Origin: AWTP1-13 sp035550075
GTDB taxonomy: Bacteria; Pseudomonadota; Alphaproteobacteria; Rhizobiales; Hyphomicrobiaceae
Assembly: GCA_035550075.1 (NCBI GenBank)
Contig: DASZQG010000186.1
Location: 1-52,669, forward strand
DNA length: 52,669 nucleotides
Direction of reading: 5' to 3'
The notes beneath the pieces were generated by a model that ran no database searches, had not been told where the DNA came from, and saw only the letters and a program-made list of their open reading frames with translations. Position numbers and translations under genes: made by a program. Positions 24,771-33,102 of the stretch are shown here, in pieces (within the stretch, counting starts at the first letter, position 1; every line of letters begins with the position of its first letter).

Positions 24771-26238
24771 CCCCCCGCGGATTGCCGTGGTTGTCATGCA
24801 CCTCCGCTGCCGACAGCGCCTGCGCGAGGCGCGGCGTCTCGCCGTAGTATTCCGCACGCTCCCAGAAGCGGGGGCGAGCGATGCCGGTGGACCGGTGACG
24901 ACCGACGATCTTGCCCTGCGCGTCCTCGCCGGTGATCTCGAACACGACGAGGTTCTGCAGCGTGACGACGTCGCCTTCCATGCCCACCACTTCCGTGACG
25001 TGGGTAACCTTGCGCGAGCCGTCGCGCAGGCGAGAGGCCTGAATGATGACGTCGATGGAGCCCGTGATCATCTCGCGAATGGTCTTGGGCGGAAGCTGGA
25101 AGCCGCCCATCATGATCATGGATTCCAGACGGCTGATGGCTTCACGCGGACTGTTGGCGTGCAGCGTACCCATCGAGCCGTCGTGGCCCGTGTTCATCGC
25201 CTGCATCAGGTCGAACGCCTCGGGGCCGCGAACCTCGCCGACGATGATCCGCTCAGGCCGCATACGCAGGCAGTTTCTGACGAGGTCGCGCATGGTGATC
25301 TCGCCTTCGCCCTCGAGGTTGGGCGGGCGCGTTTCCAGGCGCACCACGTGCGGCTGCTGCAGCTGCAGCTCGGCGGAGTCTTCGCAGGTGATGATGCGCT
25401 CGTCGTGATCGATCGAGCCGGTGAGACAGTTGAGCAGCGTAGTCTTACCGGAGCCGGTGCCGCCGGAAATCAGAACGTTGCAGCGCACGCGGCCAATGAT
25501 CTCGAGAATGGTCTTCACTTCCGGCGTGATCGACTTGTACTTGACGAGCTGCTCGAGCTTCAACCGGTCCTTCTTGAATTTGCGGATGGTGAGGGTCGGC
25601 CCGTCGATGGCCAGCGGCGGCGCGATGACGTTGACGCGGCTGCCGTCCGGGAGGCGCGCGTCGCAGATCGGGCTCGATTCATCGACGCGGCGGCCGACCT
25701 GGCTGACGATGCGCTGGCAGATGTTCATGAGCTGCGCATTGTCGGCAAAGCGCACCGGCGTGCGCTGCACCTTGCCCGCCACCTCGATGTAGGTGGTGGT
25801 AGCGCCGTTCACCATGATGTCGGCGATGTCATCACGGGCAAGTAGCGGTTCAAGTGGCCCGTAGCCCAGCACGTCGTTACAGATGTCCTCGAGCAGCTCT
25901 TCCTGCTCGGCAATGGACATGACGACGCTTTTGATCTGGATGATCTCGCTGACGATGTCGCGTATCTCTTCGCGCGCCGCCGCCGCTTCGAGCTTGGCGA
26001 GCTGCGTCAGATCGATGGTGTCGATCAGAGCGTTAAAGACGGTCGTCTTGACGTCGTAGTATTCCTCGGAGTGTCGCCGCTCCTGAATGACGACCTCCTG
26101 GCGCGCCGGCGGACGCTGCTGCTCCAGCACGGCAATGCCGGCGTCGGACTGTTTCGCGACGGGCGCAGGCGCAGCCGAGTCCTGCGCCGGTACCGGACGC
26201 CGCGGCGGTCCCGCTTCAGTGCTACGCTTGCCGAACAT
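24757..26238 (-). CDS. cpaF: Pilus assembly ATPase CpaF/TadA
   Basis: 493 residues. Secretion ATPase of the GspE/VirB11 class that drives Flp pilus extension at the inner membrane. Walker A GGTGSGKT is at 259-266 (LISGGTGSGKTTLLN), followed by the Asp box TCEDSAELQL, Walker B-type RPERIIVGEVRGPEAFD, and the His box TGHDGSMGTLHANSPREA. The N-terminal 60 residues are proline-rich and variable, as in other CpaF proteins. Start ATG at 26238, 12 bases after cpaE. All catalytic motifs are intact. Confidence 0.96.
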   Translation of the reverse strand: MFGKRSTEAGPPRRPVPAQDSAAPAPVAKQSDAGIAVLEQQRPPARQEVVIQERRHSEEYYDVKTTVFNALIDTIDLTQLAKLEAAAAREEIRDIVSEIIQIKSVVMSIAEQEELLEDICNDVLGYGPLEPLLARDDIADIMVNGATTTYIEVAGKVQRTPVRFADNAQLMNICQRIVSQVGRRVDESSPICDARLPDGSRVNVIAPPLAIDGPTLTIRKFKKDRLKLEQLVKYKSITPEVKTILEIIGRVRCNVLISGGTGSGKTTLLNCLTGSIDHDERIITCEDSAELQLQQPHVVRLETRPPNLEGEGEITMRDLVRNCLRMRPERIIVGEVRGPEAFDLMQAMNTGHDGSMGTLHANSPREAISRLESMIMMGGFQLPPKTIREMITGSIDVIIQASRLRDGSRKVTHVTEVVGMEGDVVTLQNLVVFEITGEDAQGKIVGRHRSTGIARPRFWERAEYYGETPRLAQALSAAEVHDNHGNPRGDARG

Positions 26239-26250
26239 ACCGAACTTCCC

Positions 26251-27558
26251 TTAGCGCTTGAGCTTGAGTTTCCCGAGCAGCGGAGCGAGGCCGGCGAGCG
26301 CCGACTTCTTCTCGTCCTTCTGCTCTTTGCGATGAGCCAGGGCCAAGGCCAGCTCGCGGAATTGCTGCCCCGATTTGGCCTTGGCCGAAAATTCTTCGAT
26401 CATTTGGCCGTTGTTGGAGGCCAGCCCGAAGGTCTCGCTGTCGAAATCGATCGTCAGCGTGGGCTGCAGGTCGAGCGCCACCGCAAACTCCTTGAGGGAG
26501 ATTTCCGGCCGCTTGGGCGTGTTGGCCATGTTGATGACCAGGCGCGGCGGGTCATCGTTCGTACGGTTCTGTCGCAGCAGATCGATTATGTTCTTCGCGT
26601 TGCGAAGGTTGGCGAGATCGGGAACCGCCGTAATGACGATCTCGTCGGCCTGCAGAAGAAGCCGCTTGACCCACGGCGTCCAGGTGTGCGGCAGGTCGAC
26701 CGCAACGTAAGGCACGTTCTGGCGCACGATGTCGACCACGATATCGCAGGCATCCGCCGAGATGTCGTAGTCACGGTCGAGCACAACCGGCGCGGCGAAG
26801 ATGCTTAGCCGCTCCGAGCACTTGGTCAGCAGGCGGTCGAGCAGCACCTCATCGAGCCGCTCCGGGCTCTGCAACGCTTCGGCGATCCCCTGCACGGGAT
26901 CCTGATTGAAGTCGAGGCCGGTCGTGCCGAAGGCGAGGTCGAGATCGGCAACGACCACGTTGGTCTTCAGGATTTCCGACATCGCCCAGGCCGCGTTGTG
27001 GCACACCGTGCTCGAGCCGACACCGCCCTTGGCGCCAATGAAGGCAATGACGTTGCCGACCGGATCGGAATCCGGATTGTTGTAGAGGTTGGAGAGGCTT
27101 TCGATGAACTGCAGTGGCGTGATCGGCGAGATCAGGTATTCGCTCACGCCGCGCTTCAGCAGCTCGCGATAGAGCGTGACGTCGTTGACGTGGCCGATGA
27201 CAACCACCTTGGTGCCGGTGTCGCAGCACTCGGCCAACCGGTCGAGTTCGGCCAGCATCTGGCCGCGCGGCAGCGTGGTCTCGATGATGATCAGATTGGG
27301 CGTCGGGTTTTCCAGATAATGCGCGACGGCTGCAGGCGCGCCGCCCATGTGCACGCTGACGTGCGACTTGGCCAGCCGCCGGTCGGCGGTCGCCGATTGC
27401 AGCACCTCCGCCGTGCCTGCCTGCTCGCAGAACGCCTGGATGGAGATGCGCGGAATCGGCCGGGCTTTCTGTGGGGCCGGCTGCTCGGCACTCTCCTCGC
27501 CCACCGGCACCAGGTCGCGTCCAACCTCTTCCGCAACGGAAACGGCCTGCTTGCTCAT
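26251..27558 (-). CDS. cpaE: Pilus localisation protein CpaE/TadZ (ParA/MinD-like ATPase)
   Basis: 435 residues. An N-terminal atypical receiver-like domain (about 35-165; LIIIETTLP, VVVIGHVND, YLISPITPLQF) is followed by a MinD-like ATPase domain with the deviant Walker A GAKGGVGSSTVCHN. VVVADLDLAFGTTGLDFNQ and DEIVITAVPDLANLRNAKN are further ATPase blocks. CpaE/TadZ positions the pilus machine at the cell pole. The C-terminal tail is Lys-rich. Start ATG at 27558, 12 bases after cpaD, within the operon. Confidence 0.94.
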   Translation of the reverse strand: MSKQAVSVAEEVGRDLVPVGEESAEQPAPQKARPIPRISIQAFCEQAGTAEVLQSATADRRLAKSHVSVHMGGAPAAVAHYLENPTPNLIIIETTLPRGQMLAELDRLAECCDTGTKVVVIGHVNDVTLYRELLKRGVSEYLISPITPLQFIESLSNLYNNPDSDPVGNVIAFIGAKGGVGSSTVCHNAAWAMSEILKTNVVVADLDLAFGTTGLDFNQDPVQGIAEALQSPERLDEVLLDRLLTKCSERLSIFAAPVVLDRDYDISADACDIVVDIVRQNVPYVAVDLPHTWTPWVKRLLLQADEIVITAVPDLANLRNAKNIIDLLRQNRTNDDPPRLVINMANTPKRPEISLKEFAVALDLQPTLTIDFDSETFGLASNNGQMIEEFSAKAKSGQQFRELALALAHRKEQKDEKKSALAGLAPLLGKLKLKR

Positions 27559-27570
27559 AATCCACCTCGA

Positions 27571-28302
27571 TCAGTTTGTGCCACGGACCTGTACGCGCTC
27601 ATCCGCGGACTTTTCGGCCGCCGTCGGTTTGCCCTTCTCGTAGTTCTGGAAGACCGTGGACCGACGCTCGGCATCAGCCGGATCCATCTGGCGCGGCCCC
27701 AGCAGGTCGGCGGGATTTGCAATCTGTGCCGCCAGGTTGTGCTGCTGGGCGCAGCCGAAGTTCGGATACGAGAGATTGTAGGGCTCGTTCGCCAGGTTGG
27801 TTGGCCAGTGGCCGCATTCGGGACCCTGGGCGACGTAGCGCAGATAGCTGAAGCGGATCGGCGGATTGGGATCATGCCGGTCGTGATAGGGCTGGATAGA
27901 GACGGAGGCCTCCGTAAGCCCGAAATCAGTCAGGGCGCGCCGCAGATCACCAACCGCGCGCACGGCAGCCGTCTCGTTGGCAGAACCGCTCGGCACGCCG
28001 ATGACCAGCCGGCCGGTGCCATGGTTGCTGGTGTAGCGCTCGAGATAATCCAAGATCTGCGCCTTCTGCCCCGGCGAGAAGCCCTGGGCGCCGCTCGGGA
28101 CGCGGATGGCGAGGGTGGAGGGCTGCCTTGTCACCAGGATCGGATGGCGCTCCGAAGAGTCGATTACCGACCAGCCGGCGACCTGGGCGCCGGGCTCGCC
28201 CGTTGTCTTGCAGCCGGCGAGCGCGAGGGTGGCCCCAACGGCCAGGAACACAGTCCTTATCCAGGGCTTCGAGCCGGACACTGTGGCGATCGGAAATCCC
28301 AT
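27571..28302 (-). CDS. cpaD: Pilus assembly lipoprotein CpaD
   Basis: 243 residues. The N-terminus has a signal peptide and lipobox LALAGC, with the lipidated Cys31. The mature part contains the CpaD pattern: ATSNHGTGRLVIGVPSG-like (SNHGTGRLVIGVPSG), RFSYLRYVAQGPECGHWP and PNFGCAQQHNLAAQIANPADLLGPR. It is thought to be the pilotin-like outer-membrane partner of the CpaC secretin. Start ATG at 28302, with GGAGAA upstream. Cys residues in PECGHWP and NFGCAQQ may form a disulfide in the periplasm. Confidence 0.92.
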   Translation of the reverse strand: MGFPIATVSGSKPWIRTVFLAVGATLALAGCKTTGEPGAQVAGWSVIDSSERHPILVTRQPSTLAIRVPSGAQGFSPGQKAQILDYLERYTSNHGTGRLVIGVPSGSANETAAVRAVGDLRRALTDFGLTEASVSIQPYHDRHDPNPPIRFSYLRYVAQGPECGHWPTNLANEPYNLSYPNFGCAQQHNLAAQIANPADLLGPRQMDPADAERRSTVFQNYEKGKPTAAEKSADERVQVRGTN

Positions 28303-28324
28303 GTGATTTCTCCAGTGCTCCGGC

Positions 28325-29977
28325 CTATTCGACGATGAACCCGTAGTCGCCCTTCAAGCCGCCGTAGGGCAGGTCGCCGCCCCTCCCGTAGATGCGGTTG
28401 AGGTGACCAAGCAGGTTAGCCTTGCGATCCGACGCGGGCGCCAGGCCGTCATCGGCCCGCGCCAAGTTCCGGCGTGCGGTCGGCCGCACGAGATAGGGTG
28501 TCACGATGACCACGAGCTCGGTTTCCTGCTTCTGAAAATCACGGCTGCGGAAGAGCGTGCCGATCACGGGCACGTCCTTGAGACCGGGGAAGCCGTCGAT
28601 GTTCTGGCGCGTGGAGTCGGATATCAGGCCGGCGATGGCCAGCGATCCGCCCGAGGGCAGCTCCACCGTCGATTTCGCCTGGCGCTTTTTCAGCGCGGGG
28701 ATGCTGATGTTCGACAGCACGACAGCGCCCTCGTTGGTCAGCTCGCTGACCTCGCTCTCGATCTTGAGGCTGATGCGGCCTTCGGACATGACGATCGGCG
28801 TGAATGCAAGGCCGACGCCGAATTCCTTGAAGGTGACCGACACCTTGCCGTCGCTGTCGACGACAGGGATGGGATACTCGCCGCCGGCGAGGAATTTCGC
28901 GGTCTCGCCCGACACCGCGGTGAGGTTCGGCTCAGCCAGCGTGCGCACCAGCCCATCGCGCTCGAGCGCGCGCAGGGCACCAGTCATGCGCGCCCGGCTG
29001 CTGCCGAAGCCGAGATCGACACCGGAGTTGCCGTAGGGTGCGCCGGTCCCGTTCGGGCCCTGGTTATAAAGGGTCGGGGTGCCGACCGTGACGCCCTTGG
29101 CATCGGGATCGGTCGGGATGCCGACAACCGGCAGGGTGCCGAGACCAGCCGCCGCCGTCAGGGGCAGGGCGTTCTCGGTCAAAAGCGCGGTCGTGAAGTT
29201 GCCGGAGTTGATGACGGCGCCCAGATTGATGCCGAACTGCTTGAGCAGGGAGCGCTGCACCTCGGCAACCGTCACCTTCAGCATCACCTGTTCCTCACCC
29301 TCGATGGTGAGCAGGTTGATGACCATCTTGCTCTGCTGGCCCTTGCTCGACTGGTTTCCGGTTTGCACTTGGGTCTGGGTCTGCACCGGCACGCTGTCGC
29401 CGTTGGCGCTCACCAGCGAATAGGTGCTGCCGATCTGGTTGGCGTTGGCCTGCGCGAACTGGATGGCAATGTCGTTGGCGCGGCTGGAGTCGATGGGCGT
29501 GCGCACGGAGCCGGTGAGGACGATGGCGCCGCCAGCCAGCTCGGAGCGAATGCGCGAGCCCGGTACCAGGCGCCGGAGCAGATCATCGAGGGTGCTGAGG
29601 TCGGCACCGATGACGACTTCGATAGTCAGGACCTGCTGACCCTTGGCGTCGAAGAAGAAGGCGTTGCTCGCGCCCACCTTCTTGCCGATCAGGAACACAC
29701 GGTTGGAGGACTGCACCACCGCATCGACCGTATCGGGGTCGGAAACGAGCACGTCGCGCAGCTCGAAGGGAAACTGCACCAGCAGCGACTTACCTTTCCC
29801 AAGATCGACCTTGCGAGCGAGCGGAAAGTTGGCGTGCGCAGGGATCTGAAGCACCGAATTGGTCAGCGTCAGCTCATCCGAAGCAACACGCCGGTCGGCC
29901 GCGCCAGCGTCCGACGTCGTGGCGACCACGGCCGCGAGCGCCAGGGCGCAAACAAACCCTCTCCAAATCATTCGCAT
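28325..29977 (-). CDS. cpaC: Tad pilus secretin CpaC/RcpA
   Basis: 550 residues. Sec signal peptide (1-26, ending DAGAA). Then the pilus N-domain (VDLGKGKSLLVQFPFELRD and VSDPDTVDAVVQSSNRVFLIGKK), a BON-like piece (DDLLRRLVPGSRIRSEL) and a secretin core with ALRALERDGLVRTLAEPNLTAVSG-type motifs (AEPNLTAVSGETAKFLAGGE). SGGSLAIAGLISD and ELVVIVTPYLVRP close the secretin signature. It forms the outer-membrane pore for the Flp pilus. ATG at 29977, 48 bases after cpaB. Confidence 0.95.
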   Translation of the reverse strand: MRMIWRGFVCALALAAVVATTSDAGAADRRVASDELTLTNSVLQIPAHANFPLARKVDLGKGKSLLVQFPFELRDVLVSDPDTVDAVVQSSNRVFLIGKKVGASNAFFFDAKGQQVLTIEVVIGADLSTLDDLLRRLVPGSRIRSELAGGAIVLTGSVRTPIDSSRANDIAIQFAQANANQIGSTYSLVSANGDSVPVQTQTQVQTGNQSSKGQQSKMVINLLTIEGEEQVMLKVTVAEVQRSLLKQFGINLGAVINSGNFTTALLTENALPLTAAAGLGTLPVVGIPTDPDAKGVTVGTPTLYNQGPNGTGAPYGNSGVDLGFGSSRARMTGALRALERDGLVRTLAEPNLTAVSGETAKFLAGGEYPIPVVDSDGKVSVTFKEFGVGLAFTPIVMSEGRISLKIESEVSELTNEGAVVLSNISIPALKKRQAKSTVELPSGGSLAIAGLISDSTRQNIDGFPGLKDVPVIGTLFRSRDFQKQETELVVIVTPYLVRPTARRNLARADDGLAPASDRKANLLGHLNRIYGRGGDLPYGGLKGDYGFIVE

Positions 29978-30025
29978 GGGTTGCCAACCTTTTTGCCCGG
30001 CCCTGCTGCTTGGACGAACGCAAAC

Positions 30026-30811
30026 TCAGTCGACGCCATACGCGCGCGAAGAAACTCCGTACCGAAGAACCTTGATCGAATTGACCCGCTTGTCCCTTTC
30101 GGAACGAACCTCACCTTCGTTGATGTCGGCAATACTGCGCAGCGCCAGGGAGATCTCACCCCTGGAGTTGGCTTCCGCGAGTATTTCGGCCTGGCGCGGC
30201 GTCAGCTCGAGGGTGGCTGTATTCCCCTCCGCCAGCCGCTTGCCCTCGCGCGCCTCGATCAGCTGGCCGATGGCCAGCACACGAACATTGTGAAACAGCG
30301 TCTCGGTCGAGAAATCCTCTCCACCCGAACGGCCCCGCTTGCGCTGCGTGAGGAGCACATCGACATGGTCGTTGGGCAGAATCAGGCGCCCGGCGGCGGT
30401 CTCTTCCTTGATGCGGGTCGAGATGGCCCGCATGCCGGTCGGCAGGATGGCGGCCAGCACGCCACCATCGCCCGGCTTGACCAGCTTCTGCGCCGTTACC
30501 GGCTCGCCGGGCAGCATCGGGGCGCGCGCCACGGAGCCGGCCAGATCTTTGGCCGCGTTGGGGCGGGCACTTCTCTGGATATAGCCCTTGCCGACCGCGC
30601 TCTGCGGCCAGTCCTGCCAGCGGAAATTCTCAGGCGCCGTGGTCTGACCCAGCGCGATGTCGGACTTGGCAACCAGCACCTGAGTTGTGTTGGTCTGCAC
30701 CTCCTGTGTCACGACCTTGGCCGGCTTGCGGACCAGGCTCATGACTCCAAAGAAGGCCCCCAGGCCGCAGACGGCTGCGATGGTCACGCCAAGCAATTGT
30801 GCCCGTTTCAT
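30026..30811 (-). CDS. cpaB: Pilus assembly protein CpaB/RcpC
   Basis: 261 residues. An N-terminal membrane anchor (LLGVTIAAVCGLGAFFGVM) is followed by a SAF domain: VLVAKSDIALGQTTAPENFRW and ARAPMLPGEPVTAQKLV. A second domain has GMRAISTRIKEETAAG and LILPNDHVDVLL. It is a periplasmic linker between secretin and inner-membrane machine; SAF suggests peptidoglycan or glycan contact. ATG at 30811, with GGGACGAT upstream. A 153-base gap separates it from cpaA; no terminator is evident there. Confidence 0.92.
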   Translation of the reverse strand: MKRAQLLGVTIAAVCGLGAFFGVMSLVRKPAKVVTQEVQTNTTQVLVAKSDIALGQTTAPENFRWQDWPQSAVGKGYIQRSARPNAAKDLAGSVARAPMLPGEPVTAQKLVKPGDGGVLAAILPTGMRAISTRIKEETAAGRLILPNDHVDVLLTQRKRGRSGGEDFSTETLFHNVRVLAIGQLIEAREGKRLAEGNTATLELTPRQAEILAEANSRGEISLALRSIADINEGEVRSERDKRVNSIKVLRYGVSSRAYGVD

Positions 30812-30964
30812 AGTGCCATCGTCCCTTTTGCCGCAGACAAATCGCTCTCAGCCCGCGTTCAATCTGAGGAACAATCGTCAATGGCTGGTTAATCGCATGT
30901 GCATTTCGGGACGCACTGCGGCCCCGATGCACACCAAGGCGGACGGCGACAATGCCGCTCCGGA

Positions 30965-31474
30965 TCAACCCGCCAGGCCGGTGAACCAGACCGTCTGCGG
31001 AAAGACCGCCAGCGCGCCGGCGGCCAACGCGATTCCATAGGGAATACCGCCCTCCGGACTGTGCAGGCGCCAGGCCCAGGCCTCGCAAAGCAGTGGCCGG
31101 GGCAGCGGGACAGCGCGGATGGCTGAAAACAAGGTCGCCAGCATGCCTCCGGCGAGGGCAACGTAGACGAAATAGAGGGCAAGATCGTCGAAGCCGACCC
31201 AAAGCCCAATGACAGCCATGAGCTTGGCGTCGCCGCCGCCGAACCAGCCGGGAATGAAGAGCAGGATGCCGATGCACAGCACCAACAATCCGGCACCCAG
31301 GTGGTAGGCGACGGCCGTCAGATCGAGGCCCGCCAGCCATGCCATCGGGAAGAACGCCAGCAGCAGGACGATCGAGATCCGGTTTGGAATGGTGAGCGTG
31401 AAAAGGTCCATGGCGGCGGCAAAAGCGACTGCGCCAGGCAGGACCGTCAGGATTGCGAACTCAAGCACGTGCAC
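30965..31474 (-). CDS. cpaA: Prepilin peptidase CpaA/TadV (type IV prepilin leader peptidase, A24)
   Basis: 169 residues, nearly all membrane. The two catalytic aspartates are Asp23 (AAMDLFTLTIPNR) and Asp82 (FGGGDAKLMAVIG), the GxGD-type signature. The N-methyltransferase domain of PilD is missing, as usual for CpaA. It removes the leader of the Flp pilin and probably of the TadE/TadG-like pseudopilins. Start ATG at 31474. It is separated from flp by 192 bases that contain two stem-loops, so its expression depends on read-through or an internal promoter. Confidence 0.92.
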   Translation of the reverse strand: MHVLEFAILTVLPGAVAFAAAMDLFTLTIPNRISIVLLLAFFPMAWLAGLDLTAVAYHLGAGLLVLCIGILLFIPGWFGGGDAKLMAVIGLWVGFDDLALYFVYVALAGGMLATLFSAIRAVPLPRPLLCEAWAWRLHSPEGGIPYGIALAAGALAVFPQTVWFTGLAG

Positions 31475-31525
31475 GACCCTATGGGCACCCCTTGCCCCCT
31501 ACCCGAGGAGCTCGGACACACCGCG

Positions 31526-31559
31526 AAAAAGCTAACCCGGGGGTCTGAACACCGGGTTA
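31526..31559 (-). terminator. Intrinsic terminator between flp and cpaA (distal)
   Basis: On the minus strand, TTAACCCGG and its complement CCGGGTTAG flank an 11-base loop and are followed directly by CTTTTTCG. Stem plus T5 run makes a good rho-independent terminator about 110 bases after the pilin stop and 50 bases before the cpaA start. Confidence 0.75.
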
Positions 31560-31587
31560 ATCCGATCCATCCGGCGGCGTGAAAGCA

Positions 31588-31619
31588 GGAGGCCGCCTGC
31601 TCTGGAGCAGACGGCCTCC
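31588..31619 (-). terminator. Strong stem-loop just after flp (proximal)
   Basis: GGAGGCCGCCTGCTC (31588-31602) and GAGCAGACGGCCTCC (31605-31619) pair over 14 of 15 positions with a 2-base loop. On the minus strand it is followed by TGCTTTCACG, only a weak T-run. It may act as a terminator or as a 3' stabiliser of a short pilin mRNA, 48 bases after the stop codon. Confidence 0.6.
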
Positions 31620-31666
31620 CTGGGACTGCAGGTTCCGGTAGGAGCGGAACCCCTGACCTCGACAGC

Positions 31667-31837
31667 TTACTTCTTCGCCATCTCGTCAGCGACGTTCTGG
31701 AAGGTCGTGCTGATCTGCGTGCCCAGAGCGCGCGCAGCGGCAATGATGCCAACGGCGATCAGCGCGGCGATGAGGCCGTACTCAATCGCGGTGGCGCCGG
31801 ACTCGTCCTTCACGAAACGCTCAACGAAGTTCTTCAT
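31667..31837 (-). CDS. flp: Flp family type IVb major pilin
   Basis: 56 residues. The class III leader ends at Gly14 and the mature pilin begins ATAIEYGLIAALIAVG, with Glu19 at +5 and Tyr20 at +6, the signature of Flp pilins. One hydrophobic helix follows, then a short polar tail ending DEMAKK. It is cut by CpaA and assembled into the adhesive pilus. ATG at 31837 with GGGAGAG upstream; an in-frame start 27 bases up has no ribosome site. Only one flp gene is present. Two stem-loops follow. Confidence 0.95.
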   Translation of the reverse strand: MKNFVERFVKDESGATAIEYGLIAALIAVGIIAAARALGTQISTTFQNVADEMAKK

Positions 31838-32377
31838 AGACAACTCTCCCAACTCCCAACTCACACGAAGCTAGCGCGATTGCGCTTTGTTCATCCCTAG
31901 AGGCACCAGCCCCGCGCGGTGAACTTCGAGCAAACTAATGCAGGCAAATTAAAGTGGAGTTAAAACAACGGTGCCGATCAGACCGCTGAGATCGCAGAAA
32001 CAGATATATCGAATCTCTGGTGAAGAATGGCTGAACTTTGAGATCATCTCAGATGAATCCAGATTATATTCCGTTGCAAATGGGAATATATTGGTCTTAT
32101 CCGGATTAGGCTGGTTAATTAACGTTTGACCCATTGTTTACGTCCGAACGGCAGTCCTCAATACGCCTCCGCCTTACTGCAGTGTTACGTGACACGGGCA
32201 TCGTCCGGCGGGTGCGGGACCAGCAGCCCCCGCAACCGCAGGCAGGATTCAACCCCGCAACACATCAGCCCTGAGACCTTGAACACACAGCGCGCGATAC
32301 AAGCGGCGCCATTAGCGGTTCTTTCATTTTTCGCGCTGAGATTAGGTTGACGAATTCTTGCATGGAGCAGACCCACC
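31838..32377. promoter_or_regulatory. AT-rich divergent intergenic region of the pilus locus
   Basis: 540 bases between flp (minus) and the secretin-N-domain gene (plus), with no gene. The stretch 31925-32135 is markedly AT-rich compared with everything around it. It contains a 13-base palindrome TGAGATCATCTCA (32039-32051) and an 8-base inverted repeat TATATTCC/GGAATATA (32065-32072 and 32083-32090). I could not fix a clear -35/-10 pair. It should contain both pilus promoters and their operators; binding of nucleoid proteins or a master regulator is an inference. Confidence 0.55.
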
Positions 32378-32884
32378 ATGATCTGCAAGCTCACCGCGAG
32401 ACTGACCGCCCGGCTTGTGGCCGCCGCCCTCCTGGCGAGCGCTCTTGCCCACACCGCGAGCGCCGGTCCGGCACGCGGCGAGGACCTGATCGTCAAATAT
32501 GATCAGTCCCAGCTGGTGCACCTGCCGCGCGCCGCCGCGGAAATCATCGTCGGCAACCCCACCATCGCCGACGTGGTCGTACAAGGGGGCAATCTGCTGG
32601 TCGTGACCGGCAAGACCTTCGGCATCACCAACATCATCGCGCTCGACGCGGAACGGGCGGTGATCCAGGAAGTGCGGGTGCTGGTTCAGCGCGATGAGGT
32701 CAAGGTCGTGAACCTCCAGCGCGGCACTCAGCGGCAGTCCTACAACTGCACGCCCCAGTGCAACCCGTCCATCACGGTTGGCGACGAGCAGGCCTACTTC
32801 GACACGATCTCGAAGTCGTCCGAGAAGAAGATCGGGTTCTCCGAGCGGACCGCGGGCAGCAGCGCGGCTCCCGCAGGGAACTAA
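32378..32884 (+). CDS. Secreted pilus-assembly N-domain protein (secretin N-domain without the secretin)
   Basis: 168 residues. Sec signal peptide (1-29, AHTASAG). Residues 36-110 match the N-terminal domain of CpaC/RcpA secretins: LIVKYDQSQLVHLPRAAAEI, VGNPTIADVVVQGGNLLVVTGK and GITNIIALDAERAVIQE. After it comes a tail with a Cys pair (YNCTPQCNPSI) and TVGDEQAYFDTISKSS, with no beta-barrel region. Such stand-alone copies occur near Tad loci in related bacteria; the role may be to cap or tune the CpaC ring in the periplasm. ATG at 32378 with GGAG upstream. It diverges from flp. Confidence 0.8.
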   Translation: MICKLTARLTARLVAAALLASALAHTASAGPARGEDLIVKYDQSQLVHLPRAAAEIIVGNPTIADVVVQGGNLLVVTGKTFGITNIIALDAERAVIQEVRVLVQRDEVKVVNLQRGTQRQSYNCTPQCNPSITVGDEQAYFDTISKSSEKKIGFSERTAGSSAAPAGN

Positions 32885-33102
32885 ATAGAGAGTGCTGGCG
32901 GGCCGCGCTCCGACGCGTGCCCCCAGCCCTATGCACCTTATAACCCTGCCGGCCTCCCTGCGGCCTGGTGAACAAAGCGTTGCTTCGCATACGCCAAGTT
33001 TACCAGGACCAAATATTGCGCCGACGTTTAGGTCCCCTTTAGCAATTCGGCCCGCATAGTCGCCGGAAACTCGGAGAATTCCGAATAAGGGGAAGGCGTA
33101 GC

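Noticed and set aside
28403..30892. 829-codon open frame on the plus strand opposite cpaC and cpaB
   Set aside because: Antisense to well-supported pilus genes; no recognisable domain and low-complexity composition.
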